DNA of 64,000 bases, taken from positions 4,685,501 to 4,749,500 of the forward strand of contig NZ_CP087190.1 of NCBI RefSeq assembly GCF_024749165.1. The letters are read 5' to 3'. Each line of letters opens with the position of its first letter. Position 1 is the first letter of the stretch. Below are positions 53,035 through 61,740 of this stretch, piece after piece. Below the pieces are notes generated by a model. It saw only the letters and a program-made list of their open reading frames with translations, did no database searches and had not been told where the DNA came from. This DNA is from Pseudomonas sp. B21-023. Lineage in GTDB: Bacteria > Pseudomonadota > Gammaproteobacteria > Pseudomonadales > Pseudomonadaceae. Position numbers and translations under genes: made by a program.

Positions 53035-53058
53035 GCAAGAGCAAGAGCAAGAGCAAGA
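53035..53058 (+). repeat. GCAAGA hexanucleotide tandem repeat
   Basis: Four exact copies of GCAAGA, with a fifth degenerate copy (GCGAGA) at 53059-53064, in the spacer of the long inverted repeat. Not in a gene; could vary in copy number between strains. Confidence 0.8.
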
Positions 53059-53167
53059 GCGAGAACAGGAAATGCGAAGTTTACTGTTTCAAAGTAAGTT
53101 ATATATTGGCTGTTCCGGTCTATCGCGGGGCAAGCCCGCGAAACAATCGAGAGATTAATTGCGCTCC

Positions 53168-53490
53168 AACTAGCGACAGCTGCGCCAGTCCAGGCGCCGC
53201 CCGTAACTTCGCGACTTCAGGAGGCCGAACGCAGGTCTTGCGGAGGGAGGTGACGGGCATGGATGCCCGTCAAGCGCTGCGCCCCAGGATGGGGCGTTCA
53301 GCGCGGTCCTCCCGGGAGCAAGACCGGAGTGAGGGAACCCGGAGCGAAGCGGAGGGCCGGATGAATGGAGCGCCACGGCTTTGCTTACTTTGGCCGCGGA
53401 CGGCGAGTTACGACCAAAGTAAGCCGCCGTAAGGGCGGAAAGGTGAATAAGCGTCGACATCACAAATGAATGCGCATACAACTTCCAAAA
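53168..53490 (-). repeat. Right arm of long inverted repeat
   Basis: Inverted copy of 52728-53030, with the palindromic CGCCCCAGGATGGGGCG core. Its outer end lies about 75 bp from the hisC stop. Confidence 0.65.
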
Positions 53491-53564
53491 CCACCAAACA
53501 ACAAGGGGCGAATCAGAAGTCAGAACAACCAACCCCAATCCGCCCCCCTGTCAAAACCCTGATA

Positions 53565-54614
53565 TCAATTCAAAGCATCAAGCAAAGCCTGATTCATCTC
53601 CGGCGTCCCAATGGTAATCCGCAGGAACTGCGCAATCCGCTCCTGCTTGAAGTGCCGAACAATCACCCCCTGCTCACGAAGCCGCGCCGCGATCCCGGCA
53701 GCATCCTGGCCTGGATGCCGGGCAAAGATAAAGTTTGCCGCCGAAGGCAGCACTTCGAACCCACGCGCCACCAACTCAGAAACCAGCACGTCCCGGCTGT
53801 CGATAACCTTGCGGCAGGTCTCATCGAAATACTCACGGTCGTCGAACGCCGCCGCCGCCCCGACAATCGCCATGCGATCCAACGGATAGGAGTTGAAGCT
53901 GTTCTTGATCCGCTCCAACGCCTCGATCAGGTCAGGATGCCCCACTGCCAGGCCAACCCTGAGCCCCGCCAGCGAACGCGACTTGGACAAGGTCTGGGTC
54001 ACCAGCAGGTTGTCATAGCGATCAACCAGGCTGATGGCCGTTTCACCACCGAAATCAATGTAGGCCTCATCGACCACCACCACCGAATCCCGGTTGGCCT
54101 GCAGCAGTTGCTCGACCGCCTCAAGCGGTAACAGGCAGCCGGTCGGCGCATTGGGGTTGGGGAAGATGACCCCGGCATTAGGCTTGCTGTAGTCCGAAAC
54201 ACGGATCTGGAACTGCTCATCCAGCGCCACCTGCTCGAACGCGATACCGTACAAGCCGCAATACACCGGGTAGAAGCTGTAGCTGACGTCCGGGAACAGC
54301 AGCGGCCCACGGTCGTGCTGGAACAGGCCATGGAAAATGTGCGCCAGCACCTCGTCCGAACCGTTGCCGACGAACACCTGGGCCGACGTCACGCCGTAGT
54401 ACTCGGCCACCGCCTGCTTTAGCCGGTCACCGTTCGGGTCCGGATACAGCCGCAGGTTGTCGTTGAGCTCGCCGCGCATGGCCTCCAGCGCCTTGGGCGA
54501 CGGGCCATAGGGGTTCTCGTTGGTGTTCAGCTTGACCAGACGCGCCAGCTTGGGCTGCTCGCCCGGCACGTAAGGCACCAGGTCCTTGACGAAGGGACTC
54601 CAGAAACGACTCAT
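53565..54614 (-). CDS. hisC: Histidinol-phosphate aminotransferase
   Basis: A 349-aa PLP enzyme of histidine synthesis (imidazole-acetol phosphate to histidinol phosphate). Landmarks: LNTNENPYGPSPKAL, FVGNGSDEVL, PNPNAPTG, VVDEAYIDF, and the PLP lysine in TLSKSRSLAGLRVG. It follows hisD by 2 nt, so the leftward order hisG-hisD-hisC is one operon. The stop lies next to the inverted-repeat region. Confidence 0.96.
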   Translation of the reverse strand: MSRFWSPFVKDLVPYVPGEQPKLARLVKLNTNENPYGPSPKALEAMRGELNDNLRLYPDPNGDRLKQAVAEYYGVTSAQVFVGNGSDEVLAHIFHGLFQHDRGPLLFPDVSYSFYPVYCGLYGIAFEQVALDEQFQIRVSDYSKPNAGVIFPNPNAPTGCLLPLEAVEQLLQANRDSVVVVDEAYIDFGGETAISLVDRYDNLLVTQTLSKSRSLAGLRVGLAVGHPDLIEALERIKNSFNSYPLDRMAIVGAAAAFDDREYFDETCRKVIDSRDVLVSELVARGFEVLPSAANFIFARHPGQDAAGIAARLREQGVIVRHFKQERIAQFLRITIGTPEMNQALLDALN

Positions 54615-54616
54615 GC

Positions 54617-55939
54617 TCAGTTCCCCTTCTCGTTGAGGATGCGGTATTCAGCGCTACGGGCATGGGCGGTCAGCGACTCGCCACGGGCCAGCACCGAAGC
54701 GGTGTGACCCAGTTCGGATGCGCCCTGCTCGGAGCAGAAGATGATCGACGAACGCTTCTGGAAATCGTACACACCCAGTGGCGAAGAGAAGCGCGCGGTG
54801 CCGGAGGTTGGCAACACATGGTTGGGGCCTGCGCAGTAGTCGCCCAGCGCCTCGCTGGTGTGGCGGCCCATGAAGATCGCGCCGGCATGGCGGATCTGCG
54901 GCAACCAGGCCTGCGGGTCGGCCACCGACAGCTCCAGGTGCTCAGGGGCGATGCGGTTGGCCACCTCGATGGCCTGCTGCATGTCACGCACCTGGATCAG
55001 CGCGCCACGGCCGTTGATCGACTTCTCGATGATCTCGGCACGTTCCATGGTCGGCAGCAGCTTGTCGATGCTGGCAGCGACGCGATCGAGGAAAGCGGCG
55101 TCCGGGCTGACCAGGATCGCCTGGGCATCCTCGTCGTGTTCGGCCTGGGAGAACAGGTCCATGGCGATCCAGTCCGGATCGGTCTGGCCGTCGCAGACCA
55201 CCAGAATCTCCGAAGGGCCGGCGATCATGTCGATACCAACCTGGCCGAACACATGGCGCTTGGCAGTGGCCACGTAGATGTTGCCCGGGCCGACGATCTT
55301 GTCCACCTGCGGCACGCTCTCGGTACCGTAGGCCAGGGCTGCCACGGCCTGGGCACCACCGACGGTGAACACCCGGTCGACCCCGGCGATACAGGCTGCG
55401 GCGAGGACCAGTTCGTTGACCTCGCCACGGGGGGTCGGCACTACCATCACCACCTCGCCGACGCCCGCGACCTTGGCCGGAATGGCATTCATCAACACCG
55501 ACGACGGGTACGATGCCTTGCCACCAGGCACATACAGCCCGGCGCGGTCCAGCGGCGTGACCTTCTGGCCGAGGACGGTGCCGTCAGCCTCGGTGTACTG
55601 CCACGAGTCCTGCTTCTGCCGCTCATGGTAGATACGCACGCGGTTGGCGGCCTTTTCCAGGGCCTCGCGCTGCACCGGGGTAATGCGCGTCAGCGCCAGC
55701 TCCAGGCGCTCGCGATCGAGGATCAGGTCATCGATTGTCTTGGCATCGACGCCATCGAAACGCTGGGTGAACTCCACCAGCGCCTGGTCACCGCGCTCAC
55801 GCACGGCCTTGATGATGTCGAGCACGCGCTGGTTGACCGCGTCATCGGACACACTTTCCCAGCTCAGCAGATGATCCAGATGTCGGGCGAAATCCTGGTC
55901 AGCGGCGTTGAGACGGGCAATTGCAGTGGACACGGTCAT
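54617..55939 (-). CDS. hisD: Histidinol dehydrogenase
   Basis: A 440-aa zinc enzyme oxidising L-histidinol to histidine in two NAD-dependent steps. Landmarks: YVPGGKASYPSSVLMNAIPAKVAG, VDKIVGPGNIYVATAK, GPSEILVVCDGQTDPDWIAMDL, AEHDEDAQAIL and the EHLELS His. Length is standard. It lies 126 bp from hisG and 2 nt from hisC. Confidence 0.97.
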   Translation of the reverse strand: MTVSTAIARLNAADQDFARHLDHLLSWESVSDDAVNQRVLDIIKAVRERGDQALVEFTQRFDGVDAKTIDDLILDRERLELALTRITPVQREALEKAANRVRIYHERQKQDSWQYTEADGTVLGQKVTPLDRAGLYVPGGKASYPSSVLMNAIPAKVAGVGEVVMVVPTPRGEVNELVLAAACIAGVDRVFTVGGAQAVAALAYGTESVPQVDKIVGPGNIYVATAKRHVFGQVGIDMIAGPSEILVVCDGQTDPDWIAMDLFSQAEHDEDAQAILVSPDAAFLDRVAASIDKLLPTMERAEIIEKSINGRGALIQVRDMQQAIEVANRIAPEHLELSVADPQAWLPQIRHAGAIFMGRHTSEALGDYCAGPNHVLPTSGTARFSSPLGVYDFQKRSSIIFCSEQGASELGHTASVLARGESLTAHARSAEYRILNEKGN

Positions 55940-56065
55940 GGCGAGGGCCTCGTTATTAGCGGATGTTCAGGCGCCCTAAAGCTACCACTCCATCCGCGCG
56001 GGCACCTGAGAAAAAAGGCTATGACGCGGATAGACGGGCGCGACAGCGGAGGTCGCGCGCAGAGG

Positions 56066-56701
56066 TCAGCCGCGGTGTCGCGATTCGACGGCGTTGCGCA
56101 GGGTGTCGATCAGGCTCTGGATACGGGCGTGCTGCATCTTCATGGAGGCCTTGTTGACCACCAGGCGAGAGCTGATCGTGGCGATCAGGTCCTGGGGCTC
56201 GAGGCCGTTGGCGCGCAGGGTATTGCCGGTGTCGACCACGTCGATGATCTTGTCGGCAAGGTTGATCAGCGGCGCCAGCTCCATGGAGCCGTACAGCTTG
56301 ATGATGTCGACCTGGCGGCCCTGTTCGGCATAGTAGCGCTTGGCTACATTGACGAACTTGGTAGCCACGCGCAGGCGACCTTTGGGCTCGGGTGCGCCGG
56401 TTACGCCAGCGGTCATCAGCTTGCACTGGGCGATCTGCAGGTCCAGGGGTTCGTACAGGCCCTGGCCACCGTACTCCATCAGCACGTCCTTGCCGGCCAC
56501 ACCGAGGTCGGCGGCGCCATGCTCGACATAGGTCGGCACATCGGTGGCACGCACGATGAGCAGGCGCACATCATCCTGCGTGGTGGGGATGATCAGCTTG
56601 CGGCTCTTGTCCGGATTCTCGGTCGGCACAATACCGGCCTCGGCCAGCAGTGGCAGGGTATCGTCGAGAATACGGCCTTTGGATAGCGCGATGGTCAACA
56701 T
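56066..56701 (-). CDS. hisG: ATP phosphoribosyltransferase, short form
   Basis: A 211-aa catalytic subunit for the first step of histidine synthesis (ATP + PRPP). MLTIALSKGRILDDTLPLL and VDTGNTLRANGLEPQDLI (PRPP loop) are present. It is the short HisG type, lacking the C-terminal ACT-like regulatory domain, so it needs HisZ, which is not in this window. It heads the hisGDC operon and lies 93 bp downstream of murA. Confidence 0.96.
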   Translation of the reverse strand: MLTIALSKGRILDDTLPLLAEAGIVPTENPDKSRKLIIPTTQDDVRLLIVRATDVPTYVEHGAADLGVAGKDVLMEYGGQGLYEPLDLQIAQCKLMTAGVTGAPEPKGRLRVATKFVNVAKRYYAEQGRQVDIIKLYGSMELAPLINLADKIIDVVDTGNTLRANGLEPQDLIATISSRLVVNKASMKMQHARIQSLIDTLRNAVESRHRG

Positions 56702-56794
56702 TGGAACGTCGGTCCTTAAGCGTCTACTGCCGGCCGGGCTCAGCAGCCCGACCGCATAGGATTCGGCTGGCGCGTCCCTGCGCCACGATGACTG

Positions 56795-58060
56795 CTAGCC
56801 CGGTACGCGACGGATCTTCGCGCCCAGCATCTGCAGTTTCTCCTCGATGCACTCGTAGCCACGGTCGATGTGGTAGATGCGATCGATCAGGGTGTCGCCT
56901 TCGGCGACCAGCGCCGACAGCACCAGGCTGGCGGAAGCGCGCAGGTCGGTGGCCATCACCGGCGCACCTTTGAGCGCCTTGACGCCAGTGACGATGGCGG
57001 TGTTGCCCTCGACCTGGATCTGCGCGCCCATGCGGTGCATTTCATACACGTGCATGAAGCGGTTTTCGAAGATGGTCTCGATCACCGCGCCAGTGCCTTC
57101 CGCGATGGCGTTGAGCGAAATGAACTGCGCCTGCATGTCGGTCGGGAACGCCGGGTACGGAGCCGTACGCAGGTTAACGGCCTTCGGCCGCTTGCCGTGC
57201 ATGTCCAGCTCGATCCAGTCTTCGCCAGTGGTGATGTCGGCGCCGGCTTCCTTGAGCTTCTCGAGGACGGCTTCGAGGATGGTCGGATCGGTATCCTTGA
57301 CCTTGACGCGGCCACCGGTAACGGCAGCGGCGACCAGGTAGGTGCCGGTCTCGATACGGTCGGGCATGACGCGGTAGTTGGCCGAGTGCAGGCGCTCGAC
57401 GCCATCGATGGTGATGGTGTCGGTACCGGCGCCCTGGATCTTCGCACCCATGGCGATCAGGAAGTTGGCCAGGTCGACCACCTCCGGCTCACGGGCGGCG
57501 TTCTGCAGCACGCTGCGGCCCTTGGCCAGGGCAGCGGCCATCATGATGTTCTCGGTGCCGGTGACGCTGACAGTGTCGAAGAAGAAGTGCGCGCCACGCA
57601 GGCCGCCTTCGGGGGCCTTGGCCTTGATGTAGCCACCCTCGACGTCGATCTTCGCGCCCATGGCCTCGAGGCCGCGGATGTGCAGGTCGACCGGACGCGA
57701 ACCGATGGCGCAGCCACCCGGCAGGGCCACTTCGGCTTCACCGAAGCGGGCTACCATGGGGCCGAGCACCAGGATCGAGGCGCGCATGGTCTTGACCAGC
57801 TCGTAGGGAGCGACCAGGGTCTTGATGGTGCGCGGGTCGATCTCCACCGAGAGCTTTTCGTCGATCACAGGCTCGATGCCCATGCGGCCGAACAGCTCGA
57901 TCATGGTGGTGATGTCGTGCAGGTGCGGCAGGTTGCCGACCGTGACCGGGCCATCGCACAGCAGGGTGGCCGAAAGGATCGGCAGGGCGGAGTTCTTTGC
58001 GCCGGAAATGCGGATCTCGCCATCGAGACGCGCGCCACCAGTGATAATCAGTTTGTCCAT
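56795..58060 (-). CDS. murA: UDP-N-acetylglucosamine 1-carboxyvinyltransferase
   Basis: A 421-aa enzyme that commits UDP-GlcNAc to peptidoglycan synthesis with PEP; target of fosfomycin. Active-site K22-N23 in GAKNSALPILSA and C117 in PGGCAIGSRPVDLH are intact, so fosfomycin should bind. It lies between ibaG (23 bp upstream) and hisG, the order usual in Pseudomonas. Confidence 0.97.
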   Translation of the reverse strand: MDKLIITGGARLDGEIRISGAKNSALPILSATLLCDGPVTVGNLPHLHDITTMIELFGRMGIEPVIDEKLSVEIDPRTIKTLVAPYELVKTMRASILVLGPMVARFGEAEVALPGGCAIGSRPVDLHIRGLEAMGAKIDVEGGYIKAKAPEGGLRGAHFFFDTVSVTGTENIMMAAALAKGRSVLQNAAREPEVVDLANFLIAMGAKIQGAGTDTITIDGVERLHSANYRVMPDRIETGTYLVAAAVTGGRVKVKDTDPTILEAVLEKLKEAGADITTGEDWIELDMHGKRPKAVNLRTAPYPAFPTDMQAQFISLNAIAEGTGAVIETIFENRFMHVYEMHRMGAQIQVEGNTAIVTGVKALKGAPVMATDLRASASLVLSALVAEGDTLIDRIYHIDRGYECIEEKLQMLGAKIRRVPG

Positions 58061-58083
58061 ACGTATCTCGCCGCCAAGTAGGC

Positions 58084-58323
58084 TCAGGTGCGCTCAGCCC
58101 AGGCTGCGCTGCTGAAGAATTTCATGGTTACCGCGTGAATGCTGCCGTTGGCGATCCACGGATTGAGGTGAGCATAGATCGCCTGCTGACGCTTGACCGG
58201 GCTTTGGCCGGCCAGCTCGTCGCTGATCACGTTCAACTGGAAGTTGCAGCCTTCGCCTTCAACTTCGACCTGGGTTCCCGGCAATTTCTCTTCCAGAAAG
58301 CTTTTAACTTCTACGGCCTGCAT
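58084..58323 (-). CDS. ibaG: BolA-family protein IbaG
   Basis: A 79-aa BolA-like protein, the YrbA/IbaG type that works with monothiol glutaredoxins in Fe-S handling and acid stress. The sequence MQAVEVKSFLEEKLPGTQVEVEG and the conserved His in GSIHAVTMKFF are typical. The frame extends upstream, but ATG 58323 begins the domain. It is separated from mlaB by a terminator-like hairpin and reads into murA. Confidence 0.9.
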   Translation of the reverse strand: MQAVEVKSFLEEKLPGTQVEVEGEGCNFQLNVISDELAGQSPVKRQQAIYAHLNPWIANGSIHAVTMKFFSSAAWAERT

Positions 58324-58369
58324 GCTCAACCTCGATCGGCGCCCAACGCGCGCGGGTCGGCCATCATAC

Positions 58370-58421
58370 AAAAAAGCCCCTCGCCTGCGAAGCCCATGAA
58401 GGGGCGCACTGACCGAGGGGC
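58370..58421 (-). terminator. Terminator between mlaB and ibaG
   Basis: On the minus strand, GCCCCTCG (58414-58421) pairs with CGAGGGGC (58376-58383), then a six-T run (58370-58375). The loop is about 30 nt, longer than usual. It would end the mla transcript 21 bp after mlaB. Confidence 0.6.
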
Positions 58422-58441
58422 CTTTCCCGAACGGCAGGGCA

Positions 58442-58744
58442 TCAGCCCGCCAATACCTCATCGAGGTCATAGACCCCGGCAATTTCCTGCATGTTCTCGG
58501 GGATACCGCGCAACTCCCAGGTTTTTCCGGCTGCCTGGGCATCGCGCATGAACCCCAGCAGCAACGACAGGCCAACGCTGCTCGATTTGACCACCGCAGT
58601 GCAATCGAACACCAGGCGCGCCTCGCCACTGGCGGCGATCAACGCCTTGCCCTGTTTGCGCAGGGCCGGGCCGCTGCGGTAATCCAGCACGCCGGCCAGG
58701 GCGAGAACGCCCGGCGCGGCCATGCTCACGGCGGCGTCGCTCAT
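58442..58744 (-). CDS. mlaB: STAS-domain protein MlaB (Ttg2E)
   Basis: A 100-aa cytoplasmic STAS protein that binds MlaF and stabilises the MlaFEDB phospholipid transporter. GVLDYRSGPALRKQGKALI and LVFDCTAVVKSSSVGLSLLLGFMRDA form the STAS strands and helix, with the conserved Ser/Thr in VVKSSSVGLSL. It overlaps mlaC by 4 nt (ATGA). Confidence 0.92.
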   Translation of the reverse strand: MSDAAVSMAAPGVLALAGVLDYRSGPALRKQGKALIAASGEARLVFDCTAVVKSSSVGLSLLLGFMRDAQAAGKTWELRGIPENMQEIAGVYDLDEVLAG

Positions 58745-59394
58745 TTGACTTCCTTATCCGGCGAGCTGTCGGCTGTTTCCTTGGCCTTGGCCACTTCACC
58801 GGCCCAACCGTCGATGGTCTTGTCCAGGTTGTTGCCGTTACGCTGCATGGCATCCTGGAACTGGTCGCGGAACAGCTTGCCGATGTTGATGCCGTTGACG
58901 ATGACGTTACGCACCTTCCACTCGCCGTCCAGCTTGACCATGGTGTACTGCACCGGATAGACCGCGCCGTTGGTGCCGGTGATCTTCATGCCGACGCTGG
59001 TGCGATCGTCACCCTCGGCCTTGGCCGGGTCGACGGTGATGCCCTGGTTGTTGTACTCCAGCAAGGCGTTGCCATAGAACTGCATCAGGCTGCGCTTGAA
59101 GTTCTCCTGGAAGCGCTGCATCTGCTCGGGCGAGGCCTTGCGCGAATACTTGACCGTCATGATGCTCTTGGAGATGCCGTCGGCATCGACCACCGGGCCA
59201 AGGTTGGCGTTGAGCGCGTTGTAGAACGCATTGGGGTCGGCCTTGTACTGCTCCTTGTTGCTCTTCAGGTCGCTGAGCAACTGGGTGGTGGTGCCCTGGA
59301 TCACATCACGGGCAGACTGCCCCGGCGCCGCCAGGGCCAGCAGGGGAAAGATCGCCAGCAGGACCAGCAGGCCACGTCGCAGGATCGAAATCAT
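58741..59394 (-). CDS. mlaC: Periplasmic phospholipid carrier MlaC (Ttg2D)
   Basis: A 217-aa soluble carrier shuttling phospholipids between the outer membrane and the MlaFEDB complex. Signal peptide MISILRRGLLVLLAIFPLLALAAPG is followed by the MlaC/Ttg2D domain (RDVIQGTTTQLLSDL, YNNQGITVDPAKAEGDDRTSVGMKI, WKVRNVIVNGINIGKLFRDQF). A charged tail extends it slightly. It is in the leftward mlaFEDCB operon. Confidence 0.95.
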   Translation of the reverse strand: MISILRRGLLVLLAIFPLLALAAPGQSARDVIQGTTTQLLSDLKSNKEQYKADPNAFYNALNANLGPVVDADGISKSIMTVKYSRKASPEQMQRFQENFKRSLMQFYGNALLEYNNQGITVDPAKAEGDDRTSVGMKITGTNGAVYPVQYTMVKLDGEWKVRNVIVNGINIGKLFRDQFQDAMQRNGNNLDKTIDGWAGEVAKAKETADSSPDKEVK

Positions 59395-59403
59395 GGAAAC
59401 TCC

Positions 59404-59889
59404 TTAATTAGCCGGTTGAGCTTCTTTCGGTTCCTTGCCCACCGAGTTGAGCAGGAACTTGCCGATCAGATCTTCCAGCACCAGCGCCGACTGCGTGTCG
59501 TGGATGGTGCTGCCATCCTTGAGAACCACGTCCTCGCCGCCCACGCTGATGCCGATGTACTTCTCGCCCAGCAGGCCGGCGGTCAGGATCGAGGCAGTGG
59601 AGTCGGTCGGCAGGTTGTCGACATGCTTGTCCAGCTGCAGCGTCACCCGACCGGTATACGAGTCGCGGTCCAGATCGATGGCCGTGACCTTGCCGATGGT
59701 CACACCAGCCATGGTCACTTTAGCTCTGACCGTCAAACCGGCGATATTGTCGAAGTACGCATAAACTTTATATGTGTCGCTGCTCGGGCTGGCCGACAGC
59801 CCGCTGACACGCAGGGCCAGCAGCAGCAGCGCCAGGATCCCGGCCAGGAGGAACAGGCCGACACCGATTTCCAGGGTGCGGTTTTGCAT
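59404..59889 (-). CDS. mlaD: MCE-domain protein MlaD (Ttg2C)
   Basis: A 161-aa inner-membrane protein with one N-terminal TM helix (GVGLFLLAGILALLLLALRVSG) and an MCE domain (FDNIAGLTVRAKVTMAGVTIGKVTAIDLD, LLGEKYIGISVGGED) that forms the hexameric periplasmic ring of the lipid transporter. The stop/start overlap with mlaE is 1 nt. Confidence 0.95.
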   Translation of the reverse strand: MQNRTLEIGVGLFLLAGILALLLLALRVSGLSASPSSDTYKVYAYFDNIAGLTVRAKVTMAGVTIGKVTAIDLDRDSYTGRVTLQLDKHVDNLPTDSTASILTAGLLGEKYIGISVGGEDVVLKDGSTIHDTQSALVLEDLIGKFLLNSVGKEPKEAQPAN

Positions 59890-60686
59890 CAGAAATCTCC
59901 AAACATCAAGGCGGTCAGAATAAAGTCCAGACCCAGGACTGCCAACGAGGCATAGACCACGGTCTTGGTGGTGGCACGGCTGATCCCTTCTGAAGTGGGC
60001 TCACAGTCGTACCCCTGGAATACGGCGATCCAGGTAACGACGAAGGCGAACACCAGGCTCTTGATCAGCCCGTTGAGCACGTCGTCGCTGAAAGAGACAC
60101 TGTTCTGCATGTTGCCCCAGAACGAGCCTTCGTAGACGCCCAGCCAGTCCACGGCGACCCACGAGCCGCCCCAGATGCCCACCACGCTGAAGATCAGCGC
60201 CAGCAGCGGCAGCGAAATGAAGCCGGCCCACAGGCGTGGCGCCACGATGTACTTGAGCGGGTCGACGCCGATCATTTCCAGGCTCGACAGTTGCTCGGTG
60301 GATTTCATGTTGCCGATTTCGGCGGTCAGCGCAGAACCCGCGCGGCCAGCGAACAGCAAAGCGGTGACCACCGGCCCGAGCTCGCGCAGCAGGGTCAGGG
60401 CGACCATCTGCCCGACCGCCTGTTCCGAGCCATACTTGTTGAGAATGCTGTAGCCCTGCAGCGCCAGGACCATGCCGATGAACACGCCGGACACGACGAT
60501 GATCGCCAGCGACAGCACGCCCACCGAATACAGTTGCTTGACCAGCAGCTGGAAACCGCCGCCGATACCACTGCGCCCGCCCAGCGAATGGCCGAGGAAC
60601 AGGCACGAGCGTCCCAGTACGGCCAGCACATCGATGGCCGAACGGCCGAACAGACGGATACGTTCGAGTAAGGATTTTCTGCGCAT
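59889..60686 (-). CDS. mlaE: ABC transporter permease MlaE (Ttg2B)
   Basis: A 265-aa permease of the MlaFEDB lipid transporter, with about five TM helices and the family EIGNMKSTEQLSSLEMIGVDP loop that contacts MlaF. ATG 60686 starts within the mlaF stop (TGATG), so it is preferred over the TTG one codon upstream. In P. putida the system was found as toluene tolerance locus ttg2. Confidence 0.95.
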   Translation of the reverse strand: MRRKSLLERIRLFGRSAIDVLAVLGRSCLFLGHSLGGRSGIGGGFQLLVKQLYSVGVLSLAIIVVSGVFIGMVLALQGYSILNKYGSEQAVGQMVALTLLRELGPVVTALLFAGRAGSALTAEIGNMKSTEQLSSLEMIGVDPLKYIVAPRLWAGFISLPLLALIFSVVGIWGGSWVAVDWLGVYEGSFWGNMQNSVSFSDDVLNGLIKSLVFAFVVTWIAVFQGYDCEPTSEGISRATTKTVVYASLAVLGLDFILTALMFGDF

Positions 60687-61495
60687 CAACGCGTCCCCAG
60701 CAAATCGGCGCGGTAGTCAGGCGCAGGGAAGTGGAAGGGTACCGGGCCATCAGGGTCGCCTTTCATGAACTGGCGGATGCGCGGGTTGTCCGAGCCCATC
60801 AGTTCGTCCGGCGTGCCCTGCCCCAGCACCTGGCCATCGCCGACCACATAGATGTAGTCGGCAATGCTCGCGGTTTCCGCAAGGTCATGGGACACCACGA
60901 TGCTGGTGATACCCAGGGCATCGTTGAGCAGGCGGATCAGGCGCACCAGCACGCCCATCGCGATCGGGTCCTGACCGACGAACGGCTCGTCGTACATGAG
61001 GATCTGCGGGTCCAGGGCAATCGCACGGGCCAATGCCACACGGCGCTTCATGCCGCCAGACAGTTCGTCGGGCATCAGGTCGATGGCGCCGCGCAGACCC
61101 ACGGCCTGCAGCTTCATCAGCACGATGTCGCGGATCATCTCGTCCGACAGCTGCGTATGCACCCGCAGCGGGAAGGCCACGTTCTCGAACACATCCAGGT
61201 CGGTGAACAGCGCACCGCTCTGGAACAGCACGCCCATCTGCTTGCGCGCATCGAACAGGTCGCCCCGCGACAGCGCCGGCAGGTTCTGCCCATTGACCCA
61301 GACTTCGCCGCCGGCCGGGCGCAACTGCGCGCCCATCAGGCGCAGCAAGGTGGTCTTGCCGCACCCCGAAGGCCCCATGATGCCGGTGACCTTGCCGCGG
61401 GGAATGCGTATGTCCACGTTGCTGAAAATGCTGCGCGAACCGCGCTTGAAGGTGACGCCCTTCAACTCGACCGCGTAGGCGCTATCCACACTCAT
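60686..61495 (-). CDS. mlaF: ABC transporter ATPase MlaF (Ttg2A)
   Basis: A 269-aa ATPase powering the Mla lipid transporter. Walker A is GPSGCGKTTLL, the signature LSGGMKRR, Walker B ILMYDEPFVGQDP, and the switch His in VVSHDLAE. It heads the mla operon and is divergent from kdsD across a 245-bp gap. Confidence 0.96.
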   Translation of the reverse strand: MSVDSAYAVELKGVTFKRGSRSIFSNVDIRIPRGKVTGIMGPSGCGKTTLLRLMGAQLRPAGGEVWVNGQNLPALSRGDLFDARKQMGVLFQSGALFTDLDVFENVAFPLRVHTQLSDEMIRDIVLMKLQAVGLRGAIDLMPDELSGGMKRRVALARAIALDPQILMYDEPFVGQDPIAMGVLVRLIRLLNDALGITSIVVSHDLAETASIADYIYVVGDGQVLGQGTPDELMGSDNPRIRQFMKGDPDGPVPFHFPAPDYRADLLGTR

Positions 61496-61702
61496 CTAGA
61501 CTCCTTGCTAGTGCAGCCTCGTCATAGTGGACGCCTGCCTTCATCTTGAAGGCACACAGGTCCCCGGCGGGCCGAATAGCGGCGAACTATAGCACCGCTG
61601 ATAGGCCCGCCCCAAGGCCGTCACCCCACTCGTTCAGGGCACAGACAGGCAGGCGCGGCATCCATATGACATTCGAAGGATGAGCCTTTCACACATTGCG
61701 GC

Positions 61703-61708
61703 TATAAT
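61703..61708 (+). promoter_or_regulatory. Candidate -10 box of kdsD
   Basis: A perfect TATAAT 33 bp before the kdsD ATG. The -35 region at 17-bp spacing (ATGAGC) matches TTGACA at three positions only, so the promoter may be weak or assisted. It lies in the divergent mlaF-kdsD gap. Confidence 0.45.
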
Positions 61709-61740
61709 CGCCGCCTTTTCATCAGGCATTGCGTTCCGAC

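Larger units (their letters stand above)
52724..53564. other. 841-bp gene-free stretch with long inverted repeat
   Basis: Between mexW and hisC no convincing gene is found. Short open frames exist but follow the repeat and have no ribosome sites or family features. The stretch is filled by two inverted copies of a repeat of about 300 bp, separated by a spacer with a hexanucleotide tandem repeat (listed separately) and a REP-like half-site near 53116-53140. Confidence 0.6.

Noticed and set aside
53035..53064. GCAAGA tandem copies considered as a CRISPR-like array
   Set aside because: The repeats are directly adjacent hexamers with no spacers, and no cas genes are present.
52629..53432. Several 60-120 codon frames in the mexW-hisC gap, tempting as hypothetical proteins
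   Set aside because: They lie within the repeat arms or overlap the mexW end, lack ribosome sites, and follow the repeat rather than a conserved protein.
54662..56686. Long open frame (674 codons) on the + strand opposite hisD and hisG
   Set aside because: It mirrors codon bias of the conserved minus-strand his genes, has no ribosome site and contains no recognisable domain; typical high-GC antisense shadow.
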